Assembly (NCBI RefSeq): GCF_901933205.1
Contig: NC_044574.1
Span: 351,001 to 415,000, forward strand
Origin: Camarhynchus parvulus
Taxonomy: Eukaryota > Chordata > Aves > Passeriformes > Thraupidae
Reading direction: 5' to 3'
DNA length: 64,000 nt
In this document: positions 34,310 to 44,645 of the stretch, piece after piece
Numbering within the stretch: position 1 is the stretch's first letter
Layout: the number at the start of each line of letters is the position of its first letter
Notes under the pieces: generated by a model
The model's input: the letters and a program-made list of their open reading frames with translations, nothing else
What the model was told of the DNA's origin: nothing
Databases searched by the model: none
Made by a program: the position numbers and the translations under genes

Positions 34310-34790
34310 CATTCCCAGCAAAGAGATCCCATTCCCACCCAAGGGCTCCCATTCCCACCCAAGAGCTCCCATTCCTACCAAACAGATCCCATTGCCACCA
34401 AGAGCTCCCATTTCCAGAAAAGAGCTCCTATTCCCATCAAAGAGCTCCCATTCCTACCAAGCAGATCCCATTCCCACCAAGAGCTCCCATTCCCATCCCA
34501 GAGGTCCCATTCCCACCAAGCAGATCCCATTCCCACCCAAACAAATCCCATTCCCACCAAACAGATCCCATTCCCACCAAGAGCTCCCATTCCCATCCCA
34601 GAGGTCCCATTCCCACCAAGCAGATCCCATTCCCACCAAACAGATCCCATTCCCACCCAAGCAGATCCCATTCCCACAAACAAATCCCGTTCCCACCAAA
34701 CAGATCCCATTCCCACAAACAGATCCCATTCCCACAAACAAATCCCATTCCCACCAAACAGATCCCATTCCCATTCCCACCCAAGGCTCC
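34310..34790 (+). repeat. Minisatellite, 20-bp unit, about 24 copies
   Basis: CCCATTCCCACCAAACAGAT, CCCATTCCCACCAAGAGCTC and related variants. Blocks of several variants recur in the same order, for example about 34460-34540 and 34570-34650, indicating block duplication. Confidence 0.96.
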
Positions 34791-34997
34791 CTCCCAAGGC
34801 CTCCGCACAGCTTCCAGCAGGACACACGGACAGAGCACAGACATGCTCCAGGGGCACGGCCCGGGCAGGAAGGGCCCAGGCCAGGTGCACAGAGCCTCCA
34901 GAAGCCCAGCAAGGGCTGAACAGAAAAACCTTGTGAGGAAATCCAGGGATGCAATCCCCTGTGTTATAATGGAGAGACTTTTATTCCGAAAAAGCCT
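34791..34997. other. Unique sequence
   Basis: Nothing recognised. Confidence 0.45.
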
Positions 34998-35160
34998 CAG
35001 CCCAGATGCCCAGGGCAGGGCTGGAGTCCCCATCCCTGAGGGTTTCACAGCCCTGGGGGACAGCGGCAGTGCTGGCAGTGCTGGGGATGGCTGGACTCGA
35101 TCTCAGAGGGCTTTTCCTTAGTCATTATTCGTTATTATAGTTATTATTATAGTTATTAAT
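34998..35160 (+). mobile_element. CR1 LINE 3' end with ATT-rich tail
   Basis: GCAGGGCTGGAGTCCCCATC, GGGATGGCTGGACTCGATCT and CAGAGGGCTTTTCCTTAG are CR1 3' blocks in sense orientation, also found at about 51040-51160. The tail is a (TTATTATAG)n run at 35123-35158 instead of the octamer. Confidence 0.8.
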
Positions 35161-35317
35161 CACCTCAATTGTTCTGTGTTTCTGGGACTCCAGAGAGCTC
35201 TTGGAGAAGGAGGCAGGAATGGGATGGTGCAGGAGCTCCCCCAGCAGTGCCCCTTGTCCTTGGCTGAGGTTCCCATGCGCAGGGAGCAGCAAGCTGAGCA
35301 TCTCTGCCTTTACTGGG

Positions 35318-35408
35318 ACAGGGGAGGTGTCCCTGCCCATGGCAGGGCTGGCACTGGGTGGGCTTTGGGGTGCCTTCGTTCCAAACCATCCTGTGATCCC
35401 ATGATGGT
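35318..35408 (+). mobile_element. CR1 LINE 3' fragment
   Basis: GGGAGGTGTCCCTGCCCATG, GGCACTGGGTGGGCTTTGGG and CCAAACCATCCTGTGATCCC, all in the sense direction. Confidence 0.88.
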
Positions 35409-35483
35409 TCTCCAGACTAGGCTGGTACTGCTGCAAAACAAAGAGTTAAACGCTAAAGGAGCAACCTGGCACAGAAATGCATT

Positions 35484-36460
35484 GTACTGACTGTATTTGT
35501 ATGGAATTGTATTGTATTGACTGTATTTGTACTGACTGTATTTGTATGGAATTGGATTGCATTGAATTGTATTTGTGCTGACTGTATTTGTATGGAATTG
35601 GATTGCATTGACTGTATTTGTATGGAACTATATTTGTATGGAACTGGATTGCATTGACTGTATTTGTACTGACTGTATTTGTATGGAATTGTATTGTACT
35701 GACTGTATTTGTATGGAATTGGATTGCATTGACTGTATTTGTACTGACTGTATTTGTATGGAATTGGATTGCATTGAATTGTATTTGTGCTGACTGTATT
35801 TGTATGGAATTGGATTGCATTGACTGTATTTGTATGGAATTGTATTGTATTGACTGTATTTGTATGGAACTATATTTGTATGGAATTGGATTGCATTGAC
35901 TGTATTTGTACTGACTGTATTTGTATGGAATTTGATTGTACTGACTGTATTTGTATGGAATTGTATTGTACTGACTGTATTTGTATGGAATTGGATTGCA
36001 TTGACTGTATTTGTATGGAATTGTATTGTACTGACTGTATTTGTACTGACTGTATTTGTATGGAATTTGATTGTACTGACTGTATTTGTATGGAATTGTA
36101 TTGTACTGACTGTATTTGTATGGAATTGGATTGCATTGACTGTATTTGTATGGAATTGTATTGTACTGACTGTATTTGTATGGAATTGGATTGTACTGAC
36201 TGTATTTGTATGGAATTGGATTGCATTGACTGTATTTGTATGGAATTGTATTTGTACTGACTGTATTTGTATGGAACTGTATTGTATTGACTGTATTTGT
36301 ATGGAACTATATTTGTATGGAATTGGATTGCATTGACTGTATTTGTATGGAATTGTATTGTACTGACTGTATTTGTATGGAATTGGATTGCATTGACTGT
36401 ATTTGTATGGAATTGGATTGCATTGACTGTATCTGTACTGACTGTATTTGTATGGAAATG
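35484..36460 (+). repeat. AT-rich minisatellite, 15- and 30-bp units, about 975 bp
   Basis: TGACTGTATTTGTAC (15 bp) and TGACTGTATTTGTATGGAAT plus a 10-bp end such as TGGATTGCAT (30 bp) are interspersed. GAACTATATTTGTATGG variants mark subblocks. Periods divisible by three give open frames of up to 289 codons on both strands. It contrasts strongly with the GC-rich arrays around it. Confidence 0.97.
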
Positions 36461-37414
36461 CACAGAGGTACATTGTGGGCCCTGGCTTTGCACCCACAAC
36501 CTTTGAACAGATTTTAGCTCATAAAGTGTCTCAAAAATCGCTTAAAGTGTCTTAAAATCCTGTGTCATGGCTGTCAGGGAAATGGAGGGGCTCTTCCTCT
36601 TCCTCCTCCTCCTCCTTCTCCTCCTCCTCCATCCCAGCCTGGCACCCCTGCTGCTGACTGGGGGAAAGAAATGGGACTGGCTGCTGGCACCAGCCTGGCA
36701 GAATGCACAGCTACACCTGCATGGTTTCTAGTGGACAATCTGGAAAGTTCTGTACGAAACCTCGGCTATTTTTGATCCTCTGCTGCTGCTGTCAGCAGGC
36801 TGGCTCCGTGTGGGTGGGTATTACAGAAAGGACAAAATCACTCTGCTCTCCACACGGTTCTTCTCAGTTTGTGATTTTCTCTGGTTTATTTTAGTTTCTT
36901 TTTGACATATCAATGCTAGTTTATGGGGGGAAAACTGCAGAAAAATAAGTGTTTTCACCTTTCCATGACGTTTTTGGCTGCCTGCAGTGCGGGAGCTGGT
37001 GTGCACTGGGACTGACTGCTTTGCACGGAGGTGCAGAGGGAAAACTTCATCCTTCCCAGCCCACTGCAAGTGTCCCAAGGTGTGAACAGGGGACAGCCAC
37101 TCTGCCAAGCCCCACCACCGTTCACAGAGGTCTCCTGCTCTTGTCTGCTTGGCTGAAGGTGAGTTTCAGGAAATTTCCTGCATTTGATAACTTCTGCACT
37201 TTGATCCTCATGAGCACACGGGCTTGGAAGGCATTTATAGGAGCAAGGCAATGCTAAGGAAATCCTTCAGGAACCTGTTCCAGGTTTCTGGGGCACCTCC
37301 AAGCGAGGATTTCCACATCAGTACCTTTAAATTCCAGGAAGACTGTTGAAGAAGGGAGTAATTTAAATTTTTACTCATGGCTGATTATAGATGGAGTAAG
37401 CTGAGCTGAACAGA
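36461..37414. other. Unique sequence with a short pyrimidine run
   Basis: 36593-36630 is a CTCCTCCTCC-type pyrimidine run. The rest is unique and no exon was seen. Confidence 0.5.
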
Positions 37415-37705
37415 AGATGTTGAATGAAGATCATGGAGTGGTTTGGGTTGGAAGGGACCTCAAATCCCACCCAGCCCCACCCCTGCCATGGCAGGGACAC
37501 CTCCCACTGTCCCAAGTGCTCCAGCCCCAGTGTCCCTTCTGGCCTTGGGCACTGCCAGGGATCCAGGGGCAGCCACAGCTGCTCTGGGCACCTGTGCCAG
37601 GGCCTGCCCACCCTGCCAGCCAGGAATTCTTAATTCCCCATATCCCATCCAGCCCTGCCCCCTGGCAGTGGGATGCAATCCCTGTGCCCTGGCACTACAG
37701 AGATG
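37415..37705 (-). mobile_element. CR1 LINE 3' region, minus strand
   Basis: TGGAGTGGTTTGGGTTGGAA, CCACCCCTGCCATGGCAGGG, GGATCCAGGGGCAGCCACAG and CCCATATCCCATCCAGCCC. One of the best-preserved copies, about 290 bp. Confidence 0.93.
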
Positions 37706-39274
37706 AGAGAGGGTGGCCTGGAAAAGACTGAAGATGAGGAGGGGTTTCACAGACTCATGGAAAATGAGTGTGGATAATCCAAACCCATCTCATTTCCGGG
37801 GAAAATGCTCTGCTCTCCATCTCCCAGAGATGGATTTCCCACCCTTTCTCCAAGACTTTTGCTCTACCCTCACCTTTGTCTACTCCAAAGCCCTGAAATA
37901 AGTAAGTGTTTTCCTACAAAGCCCTGAAATAAATAAGTGTTTTCCTGCACACTTTCTCAAGAACACCTCCTGCTTCTGTCAGCTCCGGCTCCAGCTCAGC
38001 CAAAAGATGATGTGAGCAGGTTTCCTGGGGCTGGGCTGTCCCAGCCTCTGCTCCTCCTGCTGCATGGGATGGAGCAGCAAAGGGGAAATGCAACTGGTGA
38101 AGAGAAGGGAAGCTATGCAGTTTCTCCAAAGCCCAAAACTGATTTTAAAGCTGTTTGGGTTTGAGTTCTGGGCACCAGTTCAGGATGGCTGTGCTCTTGT
38201 TTGGATGGGGTGGCCCCTCTGCGTTTGTTGGGATCAGTGCACTAATGAAGGCTTGAAGGGAAACTGGGAAAGCCTTTTATGCATCTAATGACACTTAATT
38301 TCCATAGTAAATGCCTGGTGTTTAACGAGTGTTTCATTCTTCCCCAATTTACATATTTATCGTTAACTTTGGTGCCTGCTCCTGAGCAATTAGCCGTCTG
38401 TTTAAAAGGAGCCTGTGAACTCTCCAACCACATGCTCATCCCAGTGATGGGGAAAAACCCAAACAAACCGTGGGCACTTCTTTAGAGAAACACTTGATTA
38501 CAGGCTGTTGAAAGAAAGTCGGGGCAAAAACAGAGAAGGGATTTGCATAATGAATAAAACGCAAGGGAGGAAACACTGGGACACAATGACATTGGGACTC
38601 AATGTGAGGGGAATTTCCCTTAGGAGAGGATTTGCAAGTCCCTCTGGGGAAAGGTCCCACACTGCCCAGCCACTGCAGCAGACCCGTTGTGGGATGTGCT
38701 GGAGTCGTGTCCATGCAGCTTGGTCCAAAACCAGCAAGGACAGAAGCCCGGGAATTCAAGATCCCTGCTGATCAAAAGGCAGGGAGATATCTGAGAGCAG
38801 GACAATGGCCCAGAGAAATCACCAGAGAAATCAGAGATGGGCTGTCACTGGCCATAGAGCCTGCCAGAAAATCATAACATCAACCCTTTCTATTTTGCTG
38901 CGAATAAACAAGAATGAAAATTAAGAGTTAAAACCAAGTGTAGAGAAAATCCTTTGGAGAGATATTTGCTGAAACCCAACCTGAGCACTGCTGCTGATAG
39001 CAGTGCTGAGGAAAGGCCAGCTCTGTGCCTCAGAGGCTGAGTTCCAGGCAGACATTAACCAAGCCTCTCGTTGTGCTGGCCCATAACCTTGGTAGTAAAC
39101 AGGATAATTGGGTGTTTAACCTTTATCTTCATCACATCAACTGCTCTTGCTGTTTTTTCCCAGGTTTGCCTGTGGCTGAAGCCTGCAGAAAATGGCAAAT
39201 TCAATTTGTATGCATGTGTGTAATGTTTGCATGTGCATTTAGGCCAAGGACCTGTCACCCAGCATCAGATCAGT
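37706..39274. other. Unique sequence
   Basis: Includes a 31-bp tandem pair at 37886-37948 (CAAAGCCCTGAAATAA). 38280-38410 is AT-rich (CTAATGACACTTAATTTCC and ACATATTTATCGTTAAC) and looks like a possible conserved non-coding element. No exon. Confidence 0.5.
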
Positions 39275-39852
39275 GAATCAGAGCCTCAGAGCTGCTGCTA
39301 TCAGCACTGGGATCAGCACTGATAACAGCAGGGGCGGCTGATGGAATCAGAACCCTCTTACTCCTGCTATCAGCACTGATATCAGGAATTAGAGCCTCTG
39401 AACTGCTGCTATCAGCACTGGGATCAGGAATCAGAACCCTCTGAGCTGCTGCTATCAGCACTGGGATCAGCGCTGATAACAGCAGGGGTGGCTGATGGAA
39501 TCAGAGCCTCTGACTCCTGCTATCAGCACTGCTATCAGCAGAGGCAGCTGACAGAATCAGACCCTCTGAGCTGCTGCTATCAGCACTGGGATCAGCACTG
39601 CTATCAGCCCTGCTATCAGCACTGCTATCAGCAGAGGCAGCTGATGGAATCAGACCCTCTGAACTGCTGCTGTCAGCACTGGGATCAGCACTGCTATCAG
39701 CAGAGGCAGCTGATGGAATCAGACCCTCTGAACTCCTGATATCAGCCCTGCTATCAGCACTGCTATCAGCAGAGGCAGCTGATGGAATCAGACCCTCTGA
39801 ACTCCTGATATCAGCCCTGCTATCAGCACTGCTATCAGCAGAGGCAGCTGAT
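39275..39852 (+). repeat. Minisatellite, composite of CTGCTATCAGCA and GGAATCAGA blocks
   Basis: The most regular unit is 69 bp (at about 39701-39838), beginning CAGAGGCAGCTGATGGAATC. Earlier units are of mixed length, built from CTGCTATCAGCACTG and GGGATCAGCACTG. It begins and ends in unique sequence. Confidence 0.95.
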
Positions 39853-39984
39853 GCAGCCCAGCTCAGCACAGCAGTGCCCATTCTGTTGCTGCTCCCTGGC
39901 TGAGGCTGCTCCAGGCGCTCAGGTCCTGTCTGGATTCCTGTGACACACCAAAGGCTCTGGGGGGTTGGATACAGGATCCCTGGA

Positions 39985-40200
39985 GCCATCCTGTTCCAGG
40001 AGCAGGGCAGTGTGGCTGTGACCTGGTGCTGGGGAGATGAGGCACTTGTTTATGTAGCACAGACAGGTAGAGGTTTATTCCCACCCCCCATTCTATAGCT
40101 TTATAACTGAACTGTGCCTGTCTCCAGCTGGTCAGTAATGGGCTCTATCCTGTAGTGACTGGTCAGCTCACCAGGGATGCCCACCTGCTGGCAAGGGTCT
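39985..40200 (-). mobile_element. Possible old LTR 3' part, minus strand
   Basis: On the minus strand a TATAAAGC element (complement near 40097-40104) lies about 30 bp upstream of AATAAA (complement at 40074-40079). This is a compact TATA-to-polyA spacing like an LTR. No terminal TG...CA pair or duplication could be placed, and it could be unique sequence. Confidence 0.25.
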
Positions 40201-40849
40201 GGCTGCAGATGTTGTTTGCATTTTTGTCTTCGATGGTTTAGAATAGTTTACATAGGTGCAGGTAGCAGTGTCAGTCCTAGAATTCTTTCCCAGGGAAACA
40301 GGCTGTTTTTCACCGTTGTAGGATTCTATTTTCAGGAAAGGTTGACAGATTTCTCACAGGTACAGTTGAGTCAAGTGAGATTCAGTCTGGGAGGCTTTTA
40401 CAGACCTGCTGTTTATCCCCCTCAGGCAAGGAGCCCCTGCTAAGGGTCGGGGATCCCCCAAGGAGGATTTTGGCCTCTCGAGAATGCCCCTTGGCCGCCA
40501 TGCCCAGGCTGTCCCTGGGGCAGGGTGTGACCCTGACAGGCTCAGGCACTGCTGATCCCAGCCCCTCTGCTCCACAGTGCTGGGGAAATCCTGCTCCTCC
40601 CAGGGCTCCTGGCAGCTCTCACCAGCAGAACTGGCACTGCTGCATCTGCCACAGAGCTCAGCTACAGCAGGAGCTCCTGTATTCCCTCCAACATTCACAG
40701 AAACATGGAGCCAGACCATCCCAGAGTGGCTTGGGCTGCAATGGAGCTCCAGAACCATCTCATGGCACAGCCCAGAGCAGCTGGGGCTGCCCCTGCATCC
40801 CTGGCACTGCCCAAGGCCAGGCTGGACATTGGGAGCAGCCTGGGACAGT

Positions 40850-41243
40850 GGGAGGTGTAGCCATGATATTTTCTGAAAAATCCTTTCCTTAGGATTTTTC
40901 CTCCTGAGAAGCTGAGAGGCCTCAGGAACAAAATGTAAACCAATGGTTATCTGCTGCTGTGGAATGCAACAGGTGCATCTGTGATTGGTCTCATGTAGTT
41001 GTTTCTAATCAATGGCAAATCACAGTCCAGCTGTCCGGACTGTCTCGGTCAGTCACAAGCCTTTGTGATCATTCTTTGTCTATTCTTAGCTAACCTTCTG
41101 ATGAAATCCTTTCTTCTATTCGTTTAGTATAGTTTTAGTACAATATATATCATAAAATAATAAATCAAGCCTTCTGAAACATGGAGTCAGATCCTCATCT
41201 CTTCCCTCACCCTCAGACCCCTGTGAACACCACCACAGGGAGG
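40850..41243 (+). mobile_element. Solo ERV LTR, subfamily A, nested in CR1, with 6-bp target-site duplication
   Basis: The LTR is 40856-41237 (382 bp), TGTAGCC...CACCACA, flanked by GGGAGG at 40850-40855 and 41238-41243. It carries a 9-bp hairpin GAAAAATCC/GGATTTTTC near the start, a TATATATCATAAAA zone and AATAAA at 41159-41164. No gag or pol remains. The insertion is younger than the host CR1. Confidence 0.97.
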
Positions 41244-41260
41244 TGTCCCTGCCATGGCAG

Positions 41261-41365
41261 GTGTCCTGGCTGGAGAAGGAAGTGAGTTTTATGGGATTAT
41301 TATCAATAATAATCCCAAATTATTATAATCCCAACACTGGTTGTGCAAGTGTCAAACCATGGCAG
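41261..41365. other. 105-bp insert in CR1 with a perfect hairpin
   Basis: CCATGGCAG occurs on both sides (41252-41260 and 41357-41365). Within it, GGGATTATTAT (41293-41303) and ATAATAATCCC (41306-41316) are perfect inverted arms with a 2-base spacer. A further AAATTATTATAATCCC copy follows. Origin unknown. Confidence 0.7.
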
Positions 41366-41393
41366 CAGGGGTGGCACTGGGTGGGCTCTGAGA

Positions 41394-41672
41394 TCCCTCC
41401 CATCCCATCCCATCCCATCCCATCCCATCCCATCCCATCCCATCCCATCCCATCCCATCCCATCCCATCCCGTCCCGTCCCGTCCCATTATCCCATCCCA
41501 TTATCCCATTATCCCATCCCATTATCCCATTATCCCATCCCATTATCCCATCCCATTATCCCATCCCATCCCATCCCATCCCATCCCATCCCATCCCGTC
41601 CCGTCCCATCCCATTATCCCATCCCATTATCCCATTATCCCATCCCATCATCCCATCCCATCCCACCCCATG
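41394..41672 (+). repeat. Pentanucleotide array (CCCAT)n with CCATTAT and CCCGT variants
   Basis: Begins directly at the CR1 GAGATCCCTCC position, where 'ccaacccaaacc' is expected. Pure (CATCC)n runs to about 41470, then TCCCGTCCCGTCCCATTATC blocks repeat twice in the same order. The minus strand is GGGAT-rich and quadruplex-prone. It is the reverse complement in type of the 31.7-kb array. Confidence 0.97.
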
Positions 41673-42779
41673 GCTCTGTGAGGAGAGCACGGCTCAGGGA
41701 GGGCACAGGAGCCTTTGCCTCAGTGAAGCTCCTGCAGTGACAGCCCCACTCACATTTCCCAGACTTTTCAGTTTGCTGCACTCTGGGGTCTTTACTGGAG
41801 GCATTAAGTTGGTAGCTGCACAAAAAAAGGAGAAGTTGAGGAAAGTACAAATGAGTTTTACCTCGATTTTAATGACTATAATTTTCTCTTGTAATGGTAA
41901 TTTCAGTAATTAATGGCTGCATTCTTCTATTGTTGCGGTATTTGGAGATGACACAAAATGAGCAAGTGTTTTTGTGTCAGTGACAAAAAGAGAAGATTAG
42001 CTGGTGAATGCTGATAGGAAACGTTTGGTGGGAGGAATAAGCAAGGAAGGACTGATAACAAGTTTGGTGGCATTGTTTCTTTGCTGTATTATCTCTATTT
42101 CACTGCCAGGGAGCTGCAGCAGGAGCAGTGATCTGATGGGAGGCTGCACACCCCCTCCTCCTCCAAGGGGCTGGGTGGTTCCAGAGCCTGGCTGGACATG
42201 GGGACAGTCACACCCAGAAAGTGCTGTCACCGCTGGGACTGGGGCACTGGGCTGCTCTAAAGGGTCTCAGGTCAAACTTGGCTCTTCCCAGGTTTACAGC
42301 AGATCAGTCAAACCCCTGACCTGTGTTTGGTGAGGAGAACTGTCCCTTCTTTCCTGGTCCCATGGGAGAGCCCCAGAGACGCTGTGCTCTCCTTGTGCTT
42401 TGACAAGTCTTGGGCAATAGGAATCTCACCACAGGCGAGTTTTTGTGGTTTGTGGGGTTTTTGTTTAATTTCAAATGAAATCTCCAACATATTTCAATAG
42501 TAGGAACAATAACAGTTAATAACAGTTCTCATATGTGTCAGCCCCTGGGGTTCTGCCCAGAGATGCAGGAATGATGTGTCCCGTGCATTTCCCAAGGGGT
42601 TTATCTGGAATAAGTGGTGCTGTGAAGCCAGGGCTGAGCAGGGAGCTGTCCCCGGCCGCTCTGCTCACACAGCAGCCACTGCCCCAAGGGCTCTCTCTGC
42701 CCGTCAGAGTGTCCCTGAGCCCCTGGGGGTGAGCCCCTCTGCACCCGGGCTGGGCACTGCTGCTGCTCACAGCCCACAT
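41673..42779. other. Unique sequence
   Basis: 41820-42090 is AT-rich. No exon or repeat family recognised. Confidence 0.5.
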
Positions 42780-43468
42780 CAGCTGCTCCCCAAGAACATC
42801 TGCAAGGAGCATCTGCAACTCCTCCCCAAGGAACATCTGCAAGGAACATCTGCAAGGAGCATCTGCAACTCCTCCCCAAGGAACATCTGCAAGGAGCATC
42901 TGCAACTCCTCCCCAAGGAACATCTGCAAGGAACATCTGCAAGGAGCATCTGCAACTCCTCCCCAAGGAACATCTGCAGGGAGCATCTTCAACTCCTCCC
43001 CAAGAACATCTGCAAGGAACATCTGCAAGGAGCATCTCCAACTCCTCCCCAAGGAACATCTGCAAGGAACATCTGCAAGGAACATCTCCAACTCCTCCCC
43101 AAGGAACATCTGCAAGGAACATCTGCAAGGAGCATCTGCAACTCCTCCCCAAGGAACATCTGCAAGGAGCATCTTCAACTCGCATCCCAAGAACATCCCG
43201 CAAGGAACATCTGCAAGGAACATCTCCAACTCGTCCCCAAGAACATCTGCAAGGAACATCTCCAACTCCTCCCCAAGAACATCTGCAAGGAACATCTCCA
43301 ATTCCTCCCCAAGGAACATTTGCAAGGAACATCTGCAAGGAACATCTGCAAGGAACATCTACAATTCCTCTCCAAGGAACATCTGCAACTCATCCCCAAG
43401 GAACATCCCCAAGGAATATCTGCAAGGAACATCTCCAACTCCTCTCCAACTCCTCTCCAAGGAACATC
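42780..43468 (+). repeat. Minisatellite built from 15- and 37-bp units
   Basis: GAACATCTGCAAGGAGCATC and CAACTCCTCCCCAAGGAACA recur. The basic period is 37 bp, with an extra 15-bp ACATCTGCAAGGAAC inserted in alternate copies. Divergence rises to the right (43190-43468). Confidence 0.96.
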
Positions 43469-43727
43469 TCCTGGCTTGGGCTCTGAGGGCAGGGCTGCAA
43501 TGAAACCCAGACTTCAGCTGCAGCCTTCCCAGGAAAATGCACATTATTTCATACATCCCTGGTCCCAGGATGGAGCCATGGACTCACAGCCCCCCTTGGA
43601 AGCACACTGAGATTTGGTTTGTGTTTAATGTATTCACCTCTGCATTGCACCGGGGGAGGTTGAGTTTCACCTCGTGACAGTTGGGATTTTCCCCCTCTTT
43701 TTCGTGCCAGCTGATTTCTCTTTGCAA
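43469..43727. other. Unique spacer between two arrays
   Basis: Nothing recognised. Confidence 0.5.
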
Positions 43728-44645
43728 ACCTCACAGAACCCCTGTGAACCTCACAGAACCACTGAAAACCTCACAGAACCTCTGCAAACCTCACAGAACC
43801 TCTGTAAACCTCACAGAACCTCTGCAAACCTCACAGAACCTCTGTGAGCCTCACAGAACCTCTGTAAACCTCAGAGAACTTCTGTGAGCCTCACAGAACC
43901 TCACAGAACCTCTATAAACCTCACAGAACCTCTGTGAACCTCCAGAACTGTGACCCTCAGTGAACCTCTATAAACCTCAAAGAACCTCTGTGAAGCCTCA
44001 CAGAACCTCTGTGAACCTCACAGAACATTTGTAAACCTCACAGAACCTCACAGAACCACTGAAAACCTCACAGAACCTCTGTGAACCTCACAGAACCTCA
44101 CAGAACCACTGAAAACCTCACAGAACCCCTATATACCTCACAGAACCTCTGTGAATCTCACAGAATCTCTGTGAACCTCATAGAATCTCTGAAAACCTCA
44201 CAGAACCTCTGCAAACCTCACAGAACCTCACAGAACCTCCAGAACCTCTGTGAACCTCACAGAACTTCTGTAAACCTCACAGAATCTCTGTGAACCTCCA
44301 GAACCTCACAGAACATCTATAAACCTCCAGAACCTCTGTGAACCTCACAGAACCTCACAGAACCTCTGCAAACCTCACAGGACCTCCAGAACCTCACAGA
44401 ACCTCAGAGAACCTCTGTGAACCTCACAGAACTTCTGTAAACCCCACAGAATCTCTGTGAACCTCCAGAACCTCACAGAACATCTATAAACCTCCAGAAC
44501 CTCTGCGAACCTCACAGAACCTCCAGATCATCACAGAACCTCAGAGAACCTCTGTGAACCTCCAGAACTTCTGCAAACCTCACAGAACCTCACTGAATCT
44601 CTGCAAACCTCACAGAACCTCCAGAACCTCACAGAACCTCACAGA
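43728..44645 (+). repeat. Minisatellite, 20-bp unit, about 45 copies
   Basis: CCTCACAGAACCTCTGTGAA with variants CTGCAAA, CTGTAAA, CTATAAA, and CCAGAAC for CACAGAAC. TCACAGAACCTCTGTGA is nearly self-complementary, so single units can form small hairpins. It ends at 44645 in unique DNA. Confidence 0.97.

Larger units (their letters stand above)
40690..41396 (+). mobile_element. CR1 LINE 3' region interrupted by two insertions
   Basis: Left part: AGACCATCCCAGAGTGGCTT, GCAGCTGGGGCTGCCCCTGC, CAGCCTGGGACAGTGGGAGG. Then comes a solo LTR (40856-41237), then TGTCCCTGCCATGGCAG, then a 105-bp insert, then GGGGTGGCACTGGGTGGGCT at 41368. Removing the LTR and one GGGAGG restores a continuous CR1 reading. 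Its terminal part has become a (CCCAT)n array. Confidence 0.92.

Noticed and set aside
35446..36499. Long frames within the 15/30-bp AT-rich array (up to 289 codons)
   Set aside because: The period is a multiple of three and the reading is pure repeat on both strands.
41394..41672. GGGAT repeats (on minus) as interstitial telomere sequence
   Set aside because: The unit is a GGGAT pentamer, not TTAGGG. It grows out of a CR1 3' end.
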